Assembly (NCBI GenBank): GCA_017464815.1
Contig: JAFTYI010000035.1
Span: 55,329-119,328 of the forward strand
DNA from: Bacteroidaceae bacterium
Lineage (GTDB): Bacteria; Bacteroidota; Bacteroidia; Bacteroidales; Bacteroidaceae
DNA: 64,000 nucleotides
Direction: 5' to 3'
The first letter of the stretch is position 1; every line of letters begins with the position of its first letter. Positions 35,930 to 44,418 of this stretch are shown here, piece after piece. Below the pieces are notes generated by a model, which saw only the letters and a program-made list of their open reading frames with translations, searched no databases and was not told the origin of the DNA. The position numbers and the translations under genes are program-made.

Positions 35930-37246
35930 ATGGAAAAGAAAGTGTATTTCCCCGGAATCGAAAAGATTCAGTTTGAAGGAAAAGAAAGTAAGAACCCCAT
36001 GGCCTTCCGCTACTACGATGCCGAGAAGGTGGTAATGGGTAAGAAGATGAAGGATTGGTTGAAGTTCGCCATGGCTTGGTGGCACACTCTTTGCGCAGAA
36101 GGTGGCGACCAGTTTGGTGGTGGCACAAAGACCTTCCCTTGGAACAGTGCTTCTGACGCCGTTCAGGCAGCTAAGGACAAGGTAGATGCAGGTTTCGAGT
36201 TCATGCAGAAGATTGGTATCGAATACTACTGCTTCCACGATGTTGACTTGGTGAGCGAAGGCGCAAGCATCGAAGAGTACGAAGCCAACTTGAAGGAAGT
36301 GGTTGCTTACCTGAAGCAGAAGCAAGCCGAGACAGGCATCAAGCTCTTGTGGGGTACTGCCAACGTATTCGGCCACAAGCGCTACATGAACGGTGCTGCC
36401 ACTAACCCCGAGTTCGACGTTGTTGCCCGTGCAGCTGTTCAGATTAAGAACGCCATCGACGCAACCATCGAGTTGGGCGGAAGCAACTATGTATTCTGGG
36501 GCGGACGCGAAGGCTACATGAGCCTGCTCAACACCGACCAGAAGCGCGAGAAGGAACACCTTGCACAAATGTTGACTCTTGCTCGCGACTATGCACGCAG
36601 CAAAGGCTTCCAGGGCACATTCCTCATCGAGCCGAAGCCGATGGAACCCTCTAAGCACCAGTATGACGTGGACACTGAAACCGTTATCGGCTTCCTCAAG
36701 GCTCACGGCTTGGAGAACGACTTCAAGGTAAACATCGAAGTAAACCACGCCACTCTCGCAGGTCACACCTTCGAGCACGAATTGGCCGTAGCCGTTGACA
36801 ACGGCATGCTCGGCTCAATCGACGCCAACCGTGGTGACTATCAGAATGGTTGGGACACTGACCAGTTCCCCATCGACAACTACGAACTCATCCAGGCAAT
36901 GATTCACATCATCCGCAACGATGGTTTCGGTAATGGTGGTACAAACTTCGACGCCAAGACTCGTCGTAACTCAACCGATTTGGAAGACATCTTCATCGCC
37001 CACATCGCAGGTATGGACGCTATGGCACGTGCTCTTGAAAGCGCAGCTGCTCTCCTCGAGGAAAGCCCCTACAAGAAGATGTTGGCCGACCGCTATGCAT
37101 CATTCGACGCCGGTAAGGGTAAGGAGTTCGAAGATGGCAAGCTGAAGTTGGAAGACCTCGTAGCTTATGCCAAGACCGTAGGCGAACCCAAGCAGGTAAG
37201 CGGCAAGCAGGAGCTCTACGAAGCTATCGTAAACATGTACGCATAA
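35930..37246 (+). CDS. xylA: Xylose isomerase
   Basis: XylA converts D-xylose to D-xylulose in the cytoplasm. The 438-residue protein is a class II xylose isomerase with the signatures [77 protein letters not shown] and [17 protein letters not shown], holding all metal and catalytic residues. It closely follows Bacteroides enzymes. A strong terminator follows at 37274. Confidence 0.98.
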   Translation: MEKKVYFPGIEKIQFEGKESKNPMAFRYYDAEKVVMGKKMKDWLKFAMAWWHTLCAEGGDQFGGGTKTFPWNSASDAVQAAKDKVDAGFEFMQKIGIEYYCFHDVDLVSEGASIEEYEANLKEVVAYLKQKQAETGIKLLWGTANVFGHKRYMNGAATNPEFDVVARAAVQIKNAIDATIELGGSNYVFWGGREGYMSLLNTDQKREKEHLAQMLTLARDYARSKGFQGTFLIEPKPMEPSKHQYDVDTETVIGFLKAHGLENDFKVNIEVNHATLAGHTFEHELAVAVDNGMLGSIDANRGDYQNGWDTDQFPIDNYELIQAMIHIIRNDGFGNGGTNFDAKTRRNSTDLEDIFIAHIAGMDAMARALESAAALLEESPYKKMLADRYASFDAGKGKEFEDGKLKLEDLVAYAKTVGEPKQVSGKQELYEAIVNMYA

Positions 37247-37273
37247 GCACAACACACTGAGCTTATAAGAGTA

Positions 37274-37311
37274 GGAGAGGGTGCCCCTTAAAGCACCCTC
37301 TCCGTTTTTTT
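37274..37311 (+). terminator. Rho-independent terminator of the xylose operon
   Basis: An 11-bp perfect stem GGAGAGGGTGC/GCACCCTCTCC with a short loop is followed by a G and seven T. Confidence 0.95.
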
Positions 37312-37350
37312 GAGGAAAATAATCACATTTTCATTTTTATCTCCCCAAAA

Positions 37351-37383
37351 TTGTGCATATATAGATTTTATTCACTATTTTTG
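37351..37383 (+). promoter_or_regulatory. Promoter of manC
   Basis: TTGTG at 37351-37355, 20-base spacer, -7 TATTTTTG at 37376-37383; start codon at 37413, so a leader of about 23 bases. Confidence 0.7.
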
Positions 37384-37412
37384 CACTTTATAATATTGTG
37401 TAAAAAGTTGTA

Positions 37413-38486
37413 ATGAATAAATCGATTATGGCAAACAACAATCACCTTGTAATAATGGCCGGCGGCATTGGTAGCCGTTTCTGGCCCATGAGTACCCCCG
37501 AGCGTCCCAAGCAGTTCATCGACGTATTAGGTTGCGGACGCACCCTCATCCAACTTACCGCCGACCGTTTCAAAGGCATCTGCCCGCCCGAAAACATTTG
37601 GGTGGTGACGAGTGAAAGCTATGCTGACATCGTAAAAGAGCAGCTTCCCGATATCCCCGAAAGTAACATCCTGCGCGAGCCATGCCGACGCAACACCGCA
37701 CCGTGCATCGCCTACGTCAGCTGGTGCATCAAGGCACGCGACCCCAAGGCCAACATGGTGGTGACCCCCAGCGACCACATCGTGATGGATGTGCCCGAGT
37801 TTCAGCGCGTCATCACGTCAGCCCTGCAATTCACGGCTCAGAGCGACGCCATCCTCACCCTTGGCATGAAGCCCACCCGTCCCGAAACCGGATATGGCTA
37901 CATCGAAGTGGACCTCTCCACCGCCTCGGCACGCAACAAGGAGATTTACCGCGTCGACTCATTCAAGGAGAAGCCCGACCTGGCCACGGCCGAAAAGTAT
38001 GTGAAGAAGAACAACTACCTGTGGAATGCCGGCATCTTCGTGTGGAATGTCAACACCATCGTGAACGCCCTGCGTGTCTACCAGCCGGCCATTTCCGACA
38101 TTTTTGAGAACCTCTTGCCCTACTACGGCACCCCCCGCCAACAGGAGGTCATCAATCAAGAGTTCCCCAAGTGTGAAAACATCTCCGTCGACTACGCCAT
38201 CCTCGAGAAGGCCGAAGAGATATTCGTCTTCCCCGCCTCCTTCGGATGGAGCGACCTCGGCACCTGGGGAAGCCTCCACGGACAGAGCAAACACGACACC
38301 AACAACAATGTCTGCATCGGCTCCGACATCCGCCTGTTTGAAACGAAGAACTGCCTGATACACACGACTCAGGAGAAGAAAGTAGTCGTGCAAGGACTCG
38401 ACGGATACATCATTGCCGAGAAGGACAACACCCTGCTCATCTGCCAGCTCAGCGAAGAGCAGCGCATCAAGCAATTCTCTGAATAA
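37413..38486 (+). CDS. manC: Mannose-1-phosphate guanylyltransferase
   Basis: Makes GDP-mannose from mannose-1-phosphate and GTP. The 357-residue protein has the nucleotidyltransferase signature VIMAGGIGSRFWPMSTPERP followed by KQF, the SDHIV metal-binding segment, ETGYGYIEV and the FKEKPD motif. It lacks the C-terminal isomerase domain of bifunctional ManC/AlgA (about 470 residues), so it is the monofunctional form. The start could also be the fifth codon downstream (MANNN). First gene of the GDP-fucose unit. Confidence 0.93.
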   Translation: MNKSIMANNNHLVIMAGGIGSRFWPMSTPERPKQFIDVLGCGRTLIQLTADRFKGICPPENIWVVTSESYADIVKEQLPDIPESNILREPCRRNTAPCIAYVSWCIKARDPKANMVVTPSDHIVMDVPEFQRVITSALQFTAQSDAILTLGMKPTRPETGYGYIEVDLSTASARNKEIYRVDSFKEKPDLATAEKYVKKNNYLWNAGIFVWNVNTIVNALRVYQPAISDIFENLLPYYGTPRQQEVINQEFPKCENISVDYAILEKAEEIFVFPASFGWSDLGTWGSLHGQSKHDTNNNVCIGSDIRLFETKNCLIHTTQEKKVVVQGLDGYIIAEKDNTLLICQLSEEQRIKQFSE

Positions 38487-38523
38487 CACGAGAGCTGAAT
38501 AAATTACACAATCCAAATATATA

Positions 38524-39615
38524 ATGAAAAAAGTTGCTTTAATTACCGGTATCACAGGTCAGGACGGTTCATTCTTGGCCGAATTTCTGCTCGAAAAGGG
38601 CTACGACGTACACGGCACCATCCGCCGCTCGTCAGTAGACTTCCGCGAGCGCATTGCCCACTTGGAGGGCACACCCAATTTCCACCTCCACTACGCTGAC
38701 CTCAGCGACTCGATGAGTCTCGTGCAGGTGGTAGCCAAGGTGCGTCCCACCGAAATCTACAACCTGGCGGCACAGAGCCACGTGCAGGTATCGTTCGACT
38801 CACCCGAGTTCACAGCCGACGTGGATGCCACAGGCGTTCTCCGTGTGCTCGAAGCCGTGCGCCAATGCGGATTGGTTGACACGTGCCGCATCTATCAGGC
38901 CTCCACATCCGAGCTTTATGGCAAGGTCGAGGAAGTTCCCCAAAACGAGAACACCCCCTTCCATCCCTACAGCCCCTATGCCGTAGCCAAGCTCTATGGC
39001 TACTGGATAGTGAAGGAGTACCGCGAAGCCTACAACATGTATTGCTGCTCGGGCATCCTCTTCAACCACGAGAGCGAGCGCCGTGGCGAGACCTTCGTCA
39101 CCCGCAAGATTACCCTTGCCGCCGCACGCATCGCCCAAGGCAAACAGGACAAGCTCTATCTGGGCAACCTCTCATCACTCCGCGACTGGGGTTATGCCAA
39201 AGACTATGTCGAGTGCATGTGGCTCATCCTCCAGCAGGACAAGCCCGAGGATTTTGTCATCGCCACCGGCGAGCAACACTCCGTTCGCGAGTTCTGCTAC
39301 CTGGCCTTCAAACATGCCGGCATCGAACTCGAGTTCAAGGGTGAAGGCGAAAACGAAGTCGGCATCGACAAAGCCACCGGCCGTGTGCTCGTCGAGGTCA
39401 GCAAAGACTTCTACCGTCCCACCGACGTGGTCAACCTCTGGGGCGACCCCACCAAGGCCAAGCAGAAGCTGGGATGGAATCCCGCCAAGACATCATTGGA
39501 AGAGCTCGTTCGCATCATGGTCGAGCACGACATGGAAAAGGTGGCCGTCGAACGCGCCAGCGAACGCATCAAGATGAACCTTGCCGAATATCTGGAGAAG
39601 GGAGTTGTGAAATAA
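38524..39615 (+). CDS. gmd: GDP-mannose 4,6-dehydratase
   Basis: Converts GDP-D-mannose to GDP-4-keto-6-deoxymannose. The 363-residue extended SDR has the NADP motif [18 protein letters not shown], the Thr/Ser-Glu active site [14 protein letters not shown] and the [13 protein letters not shown] (YxxxK) motif, with the conserved [11 protein letters not shown] and [16 protein letters not shown]. Length is standard. It lies 37 bases after manC. Confidence 0.97.
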   Translation: MKKVALITGITGQDGSFLAEFLLEKGYDVHGTIRRSSVDFRERIAHLEGTPNFHLHYADLSDSMSLVQVVAKVRPTEIYNLAAQSHVQVSFDSPEFTADVDATGVLRVLEAVRQCGLVDTCRIYQASTSELYGKVEEVPQNENTPFHPYSPYAVAKLYGYWIVKEYREAYNMYCCSGILFNHESERRGETFVTRKITLAAARIAQGKQDKLYLGNLSSLRDWGYAKDYVECMWLILQQDKPEDFVIATGEQHSVREFCYLAFKHAGIELEFKGEGENEVGIDKATGRVLVEVSKDFYRPTDVVNLWGDPTKAKQKLGWNPAKTSLEELVRIMVEHDMEKVAVERASERIKMNLAEYLEKGVVK

Positions 39616-39657
39616 GCATTTGTCTTAGGCACGTTTTTCGCTTTTGCTCAACAACTA

Positions 39658-39774
39658 GCCACGGATTAACACGTTTTTTTCTTTTCGACATAAGAACATA
39701 AGAACATAAGTTTTTCTTTTGCCCTTTTGTTCTTATGTCTAAAAAGAATCCGCGTCATCCGTGTCATCCGTGCC
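39658..39774. repeat. Nested inverted repeats (CACGGATTA family outside, GACATAAGAAC family inside)
   Basis: The outer arms are GCCACGGATTAACACG (39658-39673) and a right arm containing CGTGTCATCCGTGCC near 39760-39774. The inner arms are GACATAAGAAC (39687-39697) and GTTCTTATGTC (39729-39739). The element separates gmd from fcl; the right arm would be translated if the earlier start of fcl at 39735 were used. Confidence 0.75.
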
Positions 39775-39791
39775 TAAAAAAAGATATTGTT

Positions 39792-40865
39792 ATGATAAAA
39801 AAGAATGCAAAAATATACGTAGCCGGACACCGTGGCCTCGTAGGTTCAGCCATCTGGAAGAATCTGCAAGCCAAGGGATACACCAACCTTGTTGGCCGCA
39901 CCCATAAGGAACTAGACCTGCTCGACGGAGTAGCCGTAAAACGCTTCTTTGACGAAGAAAAGCCCGAATACGTCATCCTGGCCGCCGCCCACGTGGGAGG
40001 CATCATGGCCAACAACACCTATCGCGCCGACTTCATCTACGAAAACCTGCAAATCCAGCAGAACGTCATCGGCGAAAGCTATCGTCATGGAGTGAAGAAG
40101 CTCCTCTTCCTCGGCAGCACCTGCATCTATCCGCGCGACATCGAGCAACCGATGAAGGAAGACGCCCTGCTCACCTCCACCCTCGAGTACACCAACGAGC
40201 CCTACGCCATCGCCAAGATAGCCGGCCTCAAGATGTGCGAGAGCTTCAACCTCCAGTACGGTACCAACTACATCGCCGTCATGCCCACCAACCTCTACGG
40301 CCCCAACGACAACTTCCACCTCGAGAACAGCCACGTGCTCCCCGCCATGGTGCGCAAAATCCACCTGGCCAAATGTCTGCACGAAGGTGATTGGGCAGCC
40401 GTACGTCGCGACATGAATCTGCGCCCCGTTGAAGGCATCAGCGGCGCAAACTCCGATGAAGAGATTCTCGCCATCCTTGCCAAGTACGGCATCACCCCCA
40501 GCGAAGTGCGCCTGTGGGGCACAGGCAAGCCCCTGCGCGAGTTCCTTTGGAGCGAAGAGATGGCCGACGCCAGCGTCTACGTCCTCGAGCACGTCGACTT
40601 CAAGGACACCTATCCAGCAGGTAGCCGCGAAGTCCGCAATTGCCACATCAACATCGGCACCGGCAAAGAAATCACCATTGCCGCCCTTGCCCAACTGATA
40701 GTGGAAGAAGTCGGTTTCAAGGGCCGCCTCACCTTCGACTCCACCAAGCCCGACGGCACCATGCGCAAACTCACCGACGTGAGCAAGCTCCACGCCCTCG
40801 GTTGGCACCATCAGATTGAAATCGAAGAAGGCGTCCGCCGCATGTACCAATGGTACCTGTCATAA
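39792..40865 (+). CDS. fcl: GDP-L-fucose synthase
   Basis: Epimerises and reduces GDP-4-keto-6-deoxymannose to GDP-L-fucose. Start chosen at 39792 (MIKKNAKIYVAGHRGLVGSA), because the longer frame from 39735 lies in a repeat. The ~357-residue SDR has VAGHRGLVGSAIW, LFLGSTCIYP, the catalytic YAIAKIAGLKM and MPTNLYGPNDNF, all typical of WcaG/Fcl. With manC and gmd it completes de novo GDP-fucose synthesis. Confidence 0.95.
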   Translation: MIKKNAKIYVAGHRGLVGSAIWKNLQAKGYTNLVGRTHKELDLLDGVAVKRFFDEEKPEYVILAAAHVGGIMANNTYRADFIYENLQIQQNVIGESYRHGVKKLLFLGSTCIYPRDIEQPMKEDALLTSTLEYTNEPYAIAKIAGLKMCESFNLQYGTNYIAVMPTNLYGPNDNFHLENSHVLPAMVRKIHLAKCLHEGDWAAVRRDMNLRPVEGISGANSDEEILAILAKYGITPSEVRLWGTGKPLREFLWSEEMADASVYVLEHVDFKDTYPAGSREVRNCHINIGTGKEITIAALAQLIVEEVGFKGRLTFDSTKPDGTMRKLTDVSKLHALGWHHQIEIEEGVRRMYQWYLS

Positions 40866-40929
40866 AAAAGCACCCATTCTATCCCGCTTATCATCGCTAT
40901 TCTTCCGACGAAATCATAAATAATTTTCA

Positions 40930-40991
40930 GGCACGGATTAACACGGTTTTTATGCTTTACTTGTATATAAATTATCCGTGTAATCCGTGCC
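40930..40991. repeat. Inverted repeat, CACGGATTA family
   Basis: Left arm GGCACGGATTAACACGG (40930-40946) and right arm ATCCGTGTAATCCGTGCC (40974-40991) are nearly perfect complements with a 27-base AT-rich loop. It follows fcl and may act in transcript ending. Other copies are at 39658 and 50201. Confidence 0.85.
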
Positions 40992-41640
40992 TAAATTTAT
41001 TTATAACACCCTCCATCTTTATAAGAACGGTTCGAAACGCCCGGAAGATTTAAATCTTCAGCGCTCAACATCCGTATCTTCAAGCCTCATCGACCGTATG
41101 TTGAACAACCATCGCCATTGCCAACAGCCATCGCCTAAAAACCACCTCCCTACACCCTACACCATAATCCCTAAACCTTCATTCACAGCTTTCGCCTTCA
41201 CACTATATTCGTTGCCCCCTCATACTATATAGTATCAGCCCGAACCGAGTATACTCCGTTGGCGAACCATGTTTGCTTGGTTAGCGAACCGAGTTAACTC
41301 CTTTAACTCCTTAGCGAAGCGATTAACTCCTCTAACTCCTTCAATAAAAAACCACCCTTCACAGCCTTCACACCCTCGTAACCCACTGACATCCACCCGC
41401 TTTCTGTGAAGGCAAGTCCCTTCACCTTCCTTCACAGCCTTCACAGCCTTTCACAACCATTCCGTTTTGTCATCTTTTCCGAAATTTATGGAAGATTCTC
41501 TAAATTAGCTTGTGAGAATTTGCTTCGGATTTTTGAAGATTTTCCTTTTTGTCTACGAAGATTCATTTCATTCTTCACTCTTCCTTTGGGGGTGGCATTT
41601 TGTGTTTTACAACATATTCTGTGAAAATATTTATAATTTA
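40992..41640. repeat. Gene-free stretch composed of dispersed and low-complexity repeats
   Basis: No credible gene is present. The segment holds a CCCTACACCATAATCCC patch (41151-41178), overlapping GAGTTAACTCC/AACTCCTTTAACTCCTTAGC repeats (41245-41340) and clustered CTTCACAGCCTTCACA repeats (41355-41455). These are typical intergenic repeat types in Bacteroidales and mark the left edge of the accessory island. Confidence 0.6.
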
Positions 41641-41665
41641 TAGTCGATAATTCATAATTATTCCT

Positions 41666-41673
41666 TACCTTTG
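41666..41673 (+). promoter_or_regulatory. -7 box in front of the predicted abiF-like RNA
   Basis: TACCTTTG about 200 bases before the Abi gene. No clear -33 TTTG. The predicted start near 41680 would produce a leader or separate RNA containing the structures listed in the next entry. Confidence 0.5.
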
Positions 41674-41679
41674 TTTCGT

Positions 41680-41849
41680 CTCTTGCACCGAAGTCTCAAT
41701 AGGAGAGGATAAGAGAATGTGGATTAGGAAAGAGACAAATATGCTAAGGTATAAAAAACATTAACCCCGAAGTGTACCTTACGGCAGGGACAACGGGGTG
41801 TTACGCTGCAAAGGTAGAAACAATTATTGAATCTTGCAAGAATTGCAAG
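41680..41849 (+). ncRNA. Predicted structured RNA upstream of the Abi_2 gene (abiF-like)
   Basis: Visible elements are: helix GTCTC/GAGAC (41693-41697 with 41732-41736); helix ACCCCG/CGGGGT (41764-41769 with 41794-41799) containing an inner CCT/AGG hairpin; and TACCTT (41775-41780) inside that hairpin, which can pair exactly with AAGGTA at 41811-41816, or with a second AAGGTA at 41746-41751, giving alternative pseudoknots. A perfect 7-bp hairpin CTTGCAA-GAA-TTGCAAG (41833-41849) ends 25 bases before the start codon. A structured RNA is known upstream of many Abi_2/AbiF genes (abiF RNA motif); membership here is inferred from position and fold. The exact ends are unknown. Confidence 0.5.
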
Positions 41850-41874
41850 TAAAAATTAGAAGAATTAAAAGAAA

Positions 41875-42543
41875 ATGGACTTCAAGACAAGTCAGAAACT
41901 GTATTCGGTGGCACGAATGAACAAATATGCCAAAGCCTGTGCTTACAATAAACGTAGAACGATGCAATTGTATCGCTACAATCTAAGGTCATGCCAACGT
42001 TTTTATGGTATATTGCATTTATTTGAAGTCATGTTGAGAAATGCTATCAACGAACACTACACCTCATATTTCTCTGACTCTGATTGGATTACTAATCAGG
42101 CAAACAATGACGGATTGCTTACTTACAACAAGGATGAGATAAAGCAGACAGAAGCCGTATATAGAAAACGAGAAATCTATAGTAATGATAAGATGGTTGC
42201 TTCATTGACAATGGGATTTTGGACAAAACTTTTTTCAAAAAGCAGATATAGGGAAGGAGGTAAAACCCTTTTACGTATCTTCCCCAATAAGTCAAAAGGC
42301 AAAAATCAGTCGGACATCTATAAAGATCTTACTCACATTCGTGAATTTCGTAATCGTATCGCTCATCATGAGCCGATATGTTTTGACGCTACTGGTAATA
42401 TTGACACTACATTTGCACGCAAACATTACCAACTGATATGTGACTACATCAGTTATATGGGCTTTCAGCCTGAAAATGTGCTTAATTGGGCAGAAAAACC
42501 AGATGGCATATTGGATAGAATAGACAAGTTGGTGGAATATTGA
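41875..42543 (+). CDS. Abi_2/AbiF-family HEPN protein (abortive-infection type)
   Basis: The 222-residue protein has the family N-terminus KYAKACAYNKRRTMQLYRYN followed by QRFYGILHLFEVMLRNAINE, and a C-terminal HEPN RNase motif RNRIAH (RxxxxH, R159 to H164) in HIREFRNRIAHHEPI. HEPN proteins of this type cut RNA, and Abi_2 proteins protect against phage by abortive infection. A structured RNA directly upstream suggests a type of toxin-antitoxin in which RNA restrains the HEPN toxin. Base composition is AT-rich relative to the core genes. It stands alone between repeats and a gene remnant. Confidence 0.85.
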   Translation: MDFKTSQKLYSVARMNKYAKACAYNKRRTMQLYRYNLRSCQRFYGILHLFEVMLRNAINEHYTSYFSDSDWITNQANNDGLLTYNKDEIKQTEAVYRKREIYSNDKMVASLTMGFWTKLFSKSRYREGGKTLLRIFPNKSKGKNQSDIYKDLTHIREFRNRIAHHEPICFDATGNIDTTFARKHYQLICDYISYMGFQPENVLNWAEKPDGILDRIDKLVEY

Positions 42544-42631
42544 AGCGCGTTATCTTTCGTACAAGGAGCGTTTATTGAAGAATTTGAAAAGAATAATGTA
42601 ATTGTTTGTTACAGCAAAAATACCCTCTTCA

Positions 42632-42886
42632 TCACAGTTGAAAGAATGTGGCCAATACGCTTAACAACGAAAGGATATACTCGCACCGTCCCTCTTCCCC
42701 CATAGGGAGTGCGCAAGTTATGCACTCCTCTATATTGGGATTGTTTCGCAGCTCATGGAATTTCTCAGCCAAATAAATGCGTAACTCGTCATCGGTGACA
42801 TTGCGTAGTTCCTCTTCTACAGTGGTACGTCCATTCAGCACGAAAATGAAATCTTCAAAGTCGTGGCAGATTTTGCATATACTCAA
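42632..42886 (-). pseudogene. C-terminal remnant of a nucleotidyltransferase-like protein
   Basis: The ~84-residue frame reads CHDFEDFIFVLNGRTTVEEE, then LRIYLAEKFHELRNNPN, IEECITCALP and YILSLLSVL. This resembles the C-terminal end of nucleotidyltransferase-like (AbiEii-type) proteins, with D(L/F)ED(I/F)...(D/N)GR and LPxxxxxxxR...IL. There is no ATG; the frame opens at a TTG and meets a stop eight codons upstream, so the N-terminal catalytic part is missing. A short second remnant of similar sequence seems to lie at 44574-44640. Confidence 0.5.
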
Positions 42887-42956
42887 AAGATGATAATTGT
42901 GGATTATCTATTAAAAGGCAGATAAAATGATATTATCTGTTTTTTTATAGATATTC

Positions 42957-42987
42957 TTGTGTAAGATGAAAATTATGCTTATCTTTG
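42957..42987 (+). promoter_or_regulatory. Promoter of the SatD-DUF3307 unit
   Basis: TTG at 42957-42959, 20-base spacer, -7 TATCTTTG at 42980-42987, start codon at 43010. Confidence 0.7.
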
Positions 42988-43009
42988 CGGAGAATTAAAT
43001 GATAAAAAT

Positions 43010-43669
43010 ATGTACGCAACTATTTCTGCTGATATTGTTTCTTCTACTTCTCTATCTGAGGTTGAAACTATTGAGTTAAAGCAACATATAGAAGAACAAT
43101 TAAAAATGTTAGAAACATTATATCCTGGTTTTTGGGGTAGGCTAATCAAAGGGGATTATATCGAATGTGTAGTACCCAATGCTTGTGATGCTTTTCGTAT
43201 AGCTTTAATAATTAAAAATAGCATAAAGGCTTTCAAAGTAAACAAGACTACTGATAGCAAACCTTTTTACACATATGGAGCTCGTATAGCTATAGGTATT
43301 GGAAGCATGAGAATAGTGGATAGAGAGCAAGGTATTATGGATGGTGAAGCAATATATCTTTCTGGTCGTTCTATTGCAAAATTAGGTTCTCTAAATAAAG
43401 GTGCTTTAACTATAGAAACTGCAAATGAAAATTTGTCGCGCAGGTTACGTGTAATAGCCGTTTTGACAGATGCAATATTAAACGATACGACACCTAAACA
43501 AAGTCAAGTTGTTTATTACAAATTACTTGGATATAAAGAATCTGAAATTGCAGAAAAAATGAATATTTATCAATCTGGAGTGAACACTCATTCATCTTCA
43601 GCAAAGTGGTACTGCATAGAAGAGGCTCTAAACTATTTTGAACAGATTAAATTTGAAAATTATGAATAG
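43010..43669 (+). CDS. SatD-like protein: class III cyclase-like domain plus C-terminal HTH
   Basis: In the 219-residue protein, residues 1-125 resemble a class III nucleotide cyclase: ISADIVSSTSL (metal Asp D8), RLIKGDYIECVV (second metal Asp D49), ARIAIGIGSM, and GEAIYLSGRSIAKL. In that last motif the catalytic Asn of canonical cyclases (V-N-x-A-x-R) is Tyr116 while Arg120 is kept. Residues ~165-219 form a sigma-70-region-4-like helix-turn-helix (YKESEIAEKMNIYQSGVNTH). Pairing with a DUF3307 membrane protein and the sequence style match the SatD family. The cyclase resemblance is my inference from motifs; activity may be lost or altered. Confidence 0.7.
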   Translation: MYATISADIVSSTSLSEVETIELKQHIEEQLKMLETLYPGFWGRLIKGDYIECVVPNACDAFRIALIIKNSIKAFKVNKTTDSKPFYTYGARIAIGIGSMRIVDREQGIMDGEAIYLSGRSIAKLGSLNKGALTIETANENLSRRLRVIAVLTDAILNDTTPKQSQVVYYKLLGYKESEIAEKMNIYQSGVNTHSSSAKWYCIEEALNYFEQIKFENYE

Positions 43670-44354
43670 TACATTGTTTCTGGGCTTAGTATTGGCTCAT
43701 CTCATCGGAGACTTCTATCTGCAAACAGATAAATGCTGCAAACAAAAAGAAACGAGAAAATTCAAGAGTTGGTTCTTGTATGTACATGCCATAATCATAG
43801 GTTTGTTATCTTGGATAATGGTTCCATTTTGTAACTTTGGATTATGGGCATTACTTATTGCCGCTTCTCATTTTGCAATAGATGCCATAAAGATTCATTG
43901 CCCTAAAGGTTTGTGGAGTTTCTTTGTTGACCAATTGCTTCATTTGGGCATATTGGCTGCAATATCCATCATGTACGAAACTACAAGAGAATTTCCTTTG
44001 CAGACGATCGGATGGTCAAATTCTTTTTCTACGCCGCTTTTAATCTTGGCAATCCTTTTGTGTATGAAACCAGCAAATATCCTCATTAAGTTGATTTTAG
44101 AAAAGTATCAAGTTGGTGAATCAGAATCTTGCGACAACATAAAGAATGCAGGAGCGTTGATAGGCAATTTGGAGCGAATACTAACCATCGTTTTTGTATT
44201 GCTCGGACAGTTTGAGGCAATAGGCTTTATTGTTGCAGCTAAATCAATATTGCGATTCAAAGATACAGATACAGCAAAGACGGAGTATGTATTAGCAGGT
44301 ACATTCCTAAGCTTCGGTATCGCGATACTCTGTGGATTGATGGCGAAAATATAA
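43662..44354 (+). CDS. DUF3307 membrane protein
   Basis: Start chosen at 43662 (MNSTLFLGLVLAHLIGDFYL), overlapping the SatD-like gene by eight bases; an earlier in-frame ATG adds only eight residues. The ~230-residue protein has six or seven hydrophobic segments and the DUF3307 hallmarks LVLAHLIGDFYLQTDK, a membrane-facing histidine in YVHAIIIG, and AASHFAIDAIK. The conserved His/Asp residues in membrane segments suggest binding or catalysis rather than simple anchoring. Function unknown; the overlap ties it to the SatD-like protein. Confidence 0.8.
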   Translation: MNSTLFLGLVLAHLIGDFYLQTDKCCKQKETRKFKSWFLYVHAIIIGLLSWIMVPFCNFGLWALLIAASHFAIDAIKIHCPKGLWSFFVDQLLHLGILAAISIMYETTREFPLQTIGWSNSFSTPLLILAILLCMKPANILIKLILEKYQVGESESCDNIKNAGALIGNLERILTIVFVLLGQFEAIGFIVAAKSILRFKDTDTAKTEYVLAGTFLSFGIAILCGLMAKI

Positions 44355-44418
44355 TTTATATTTTGCCCATTTCATCTTTTTTGTTAATTTGCATCATCAA
44401 ACAATCAGAATTTAAACC

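Noticed and set aside
41235-41444. 69-codon minus-strand frame in the repeat region
   Set aside because: Encoded entirely by GAGTTAACTCC and CTTCACAGCC repeats; low complexity.
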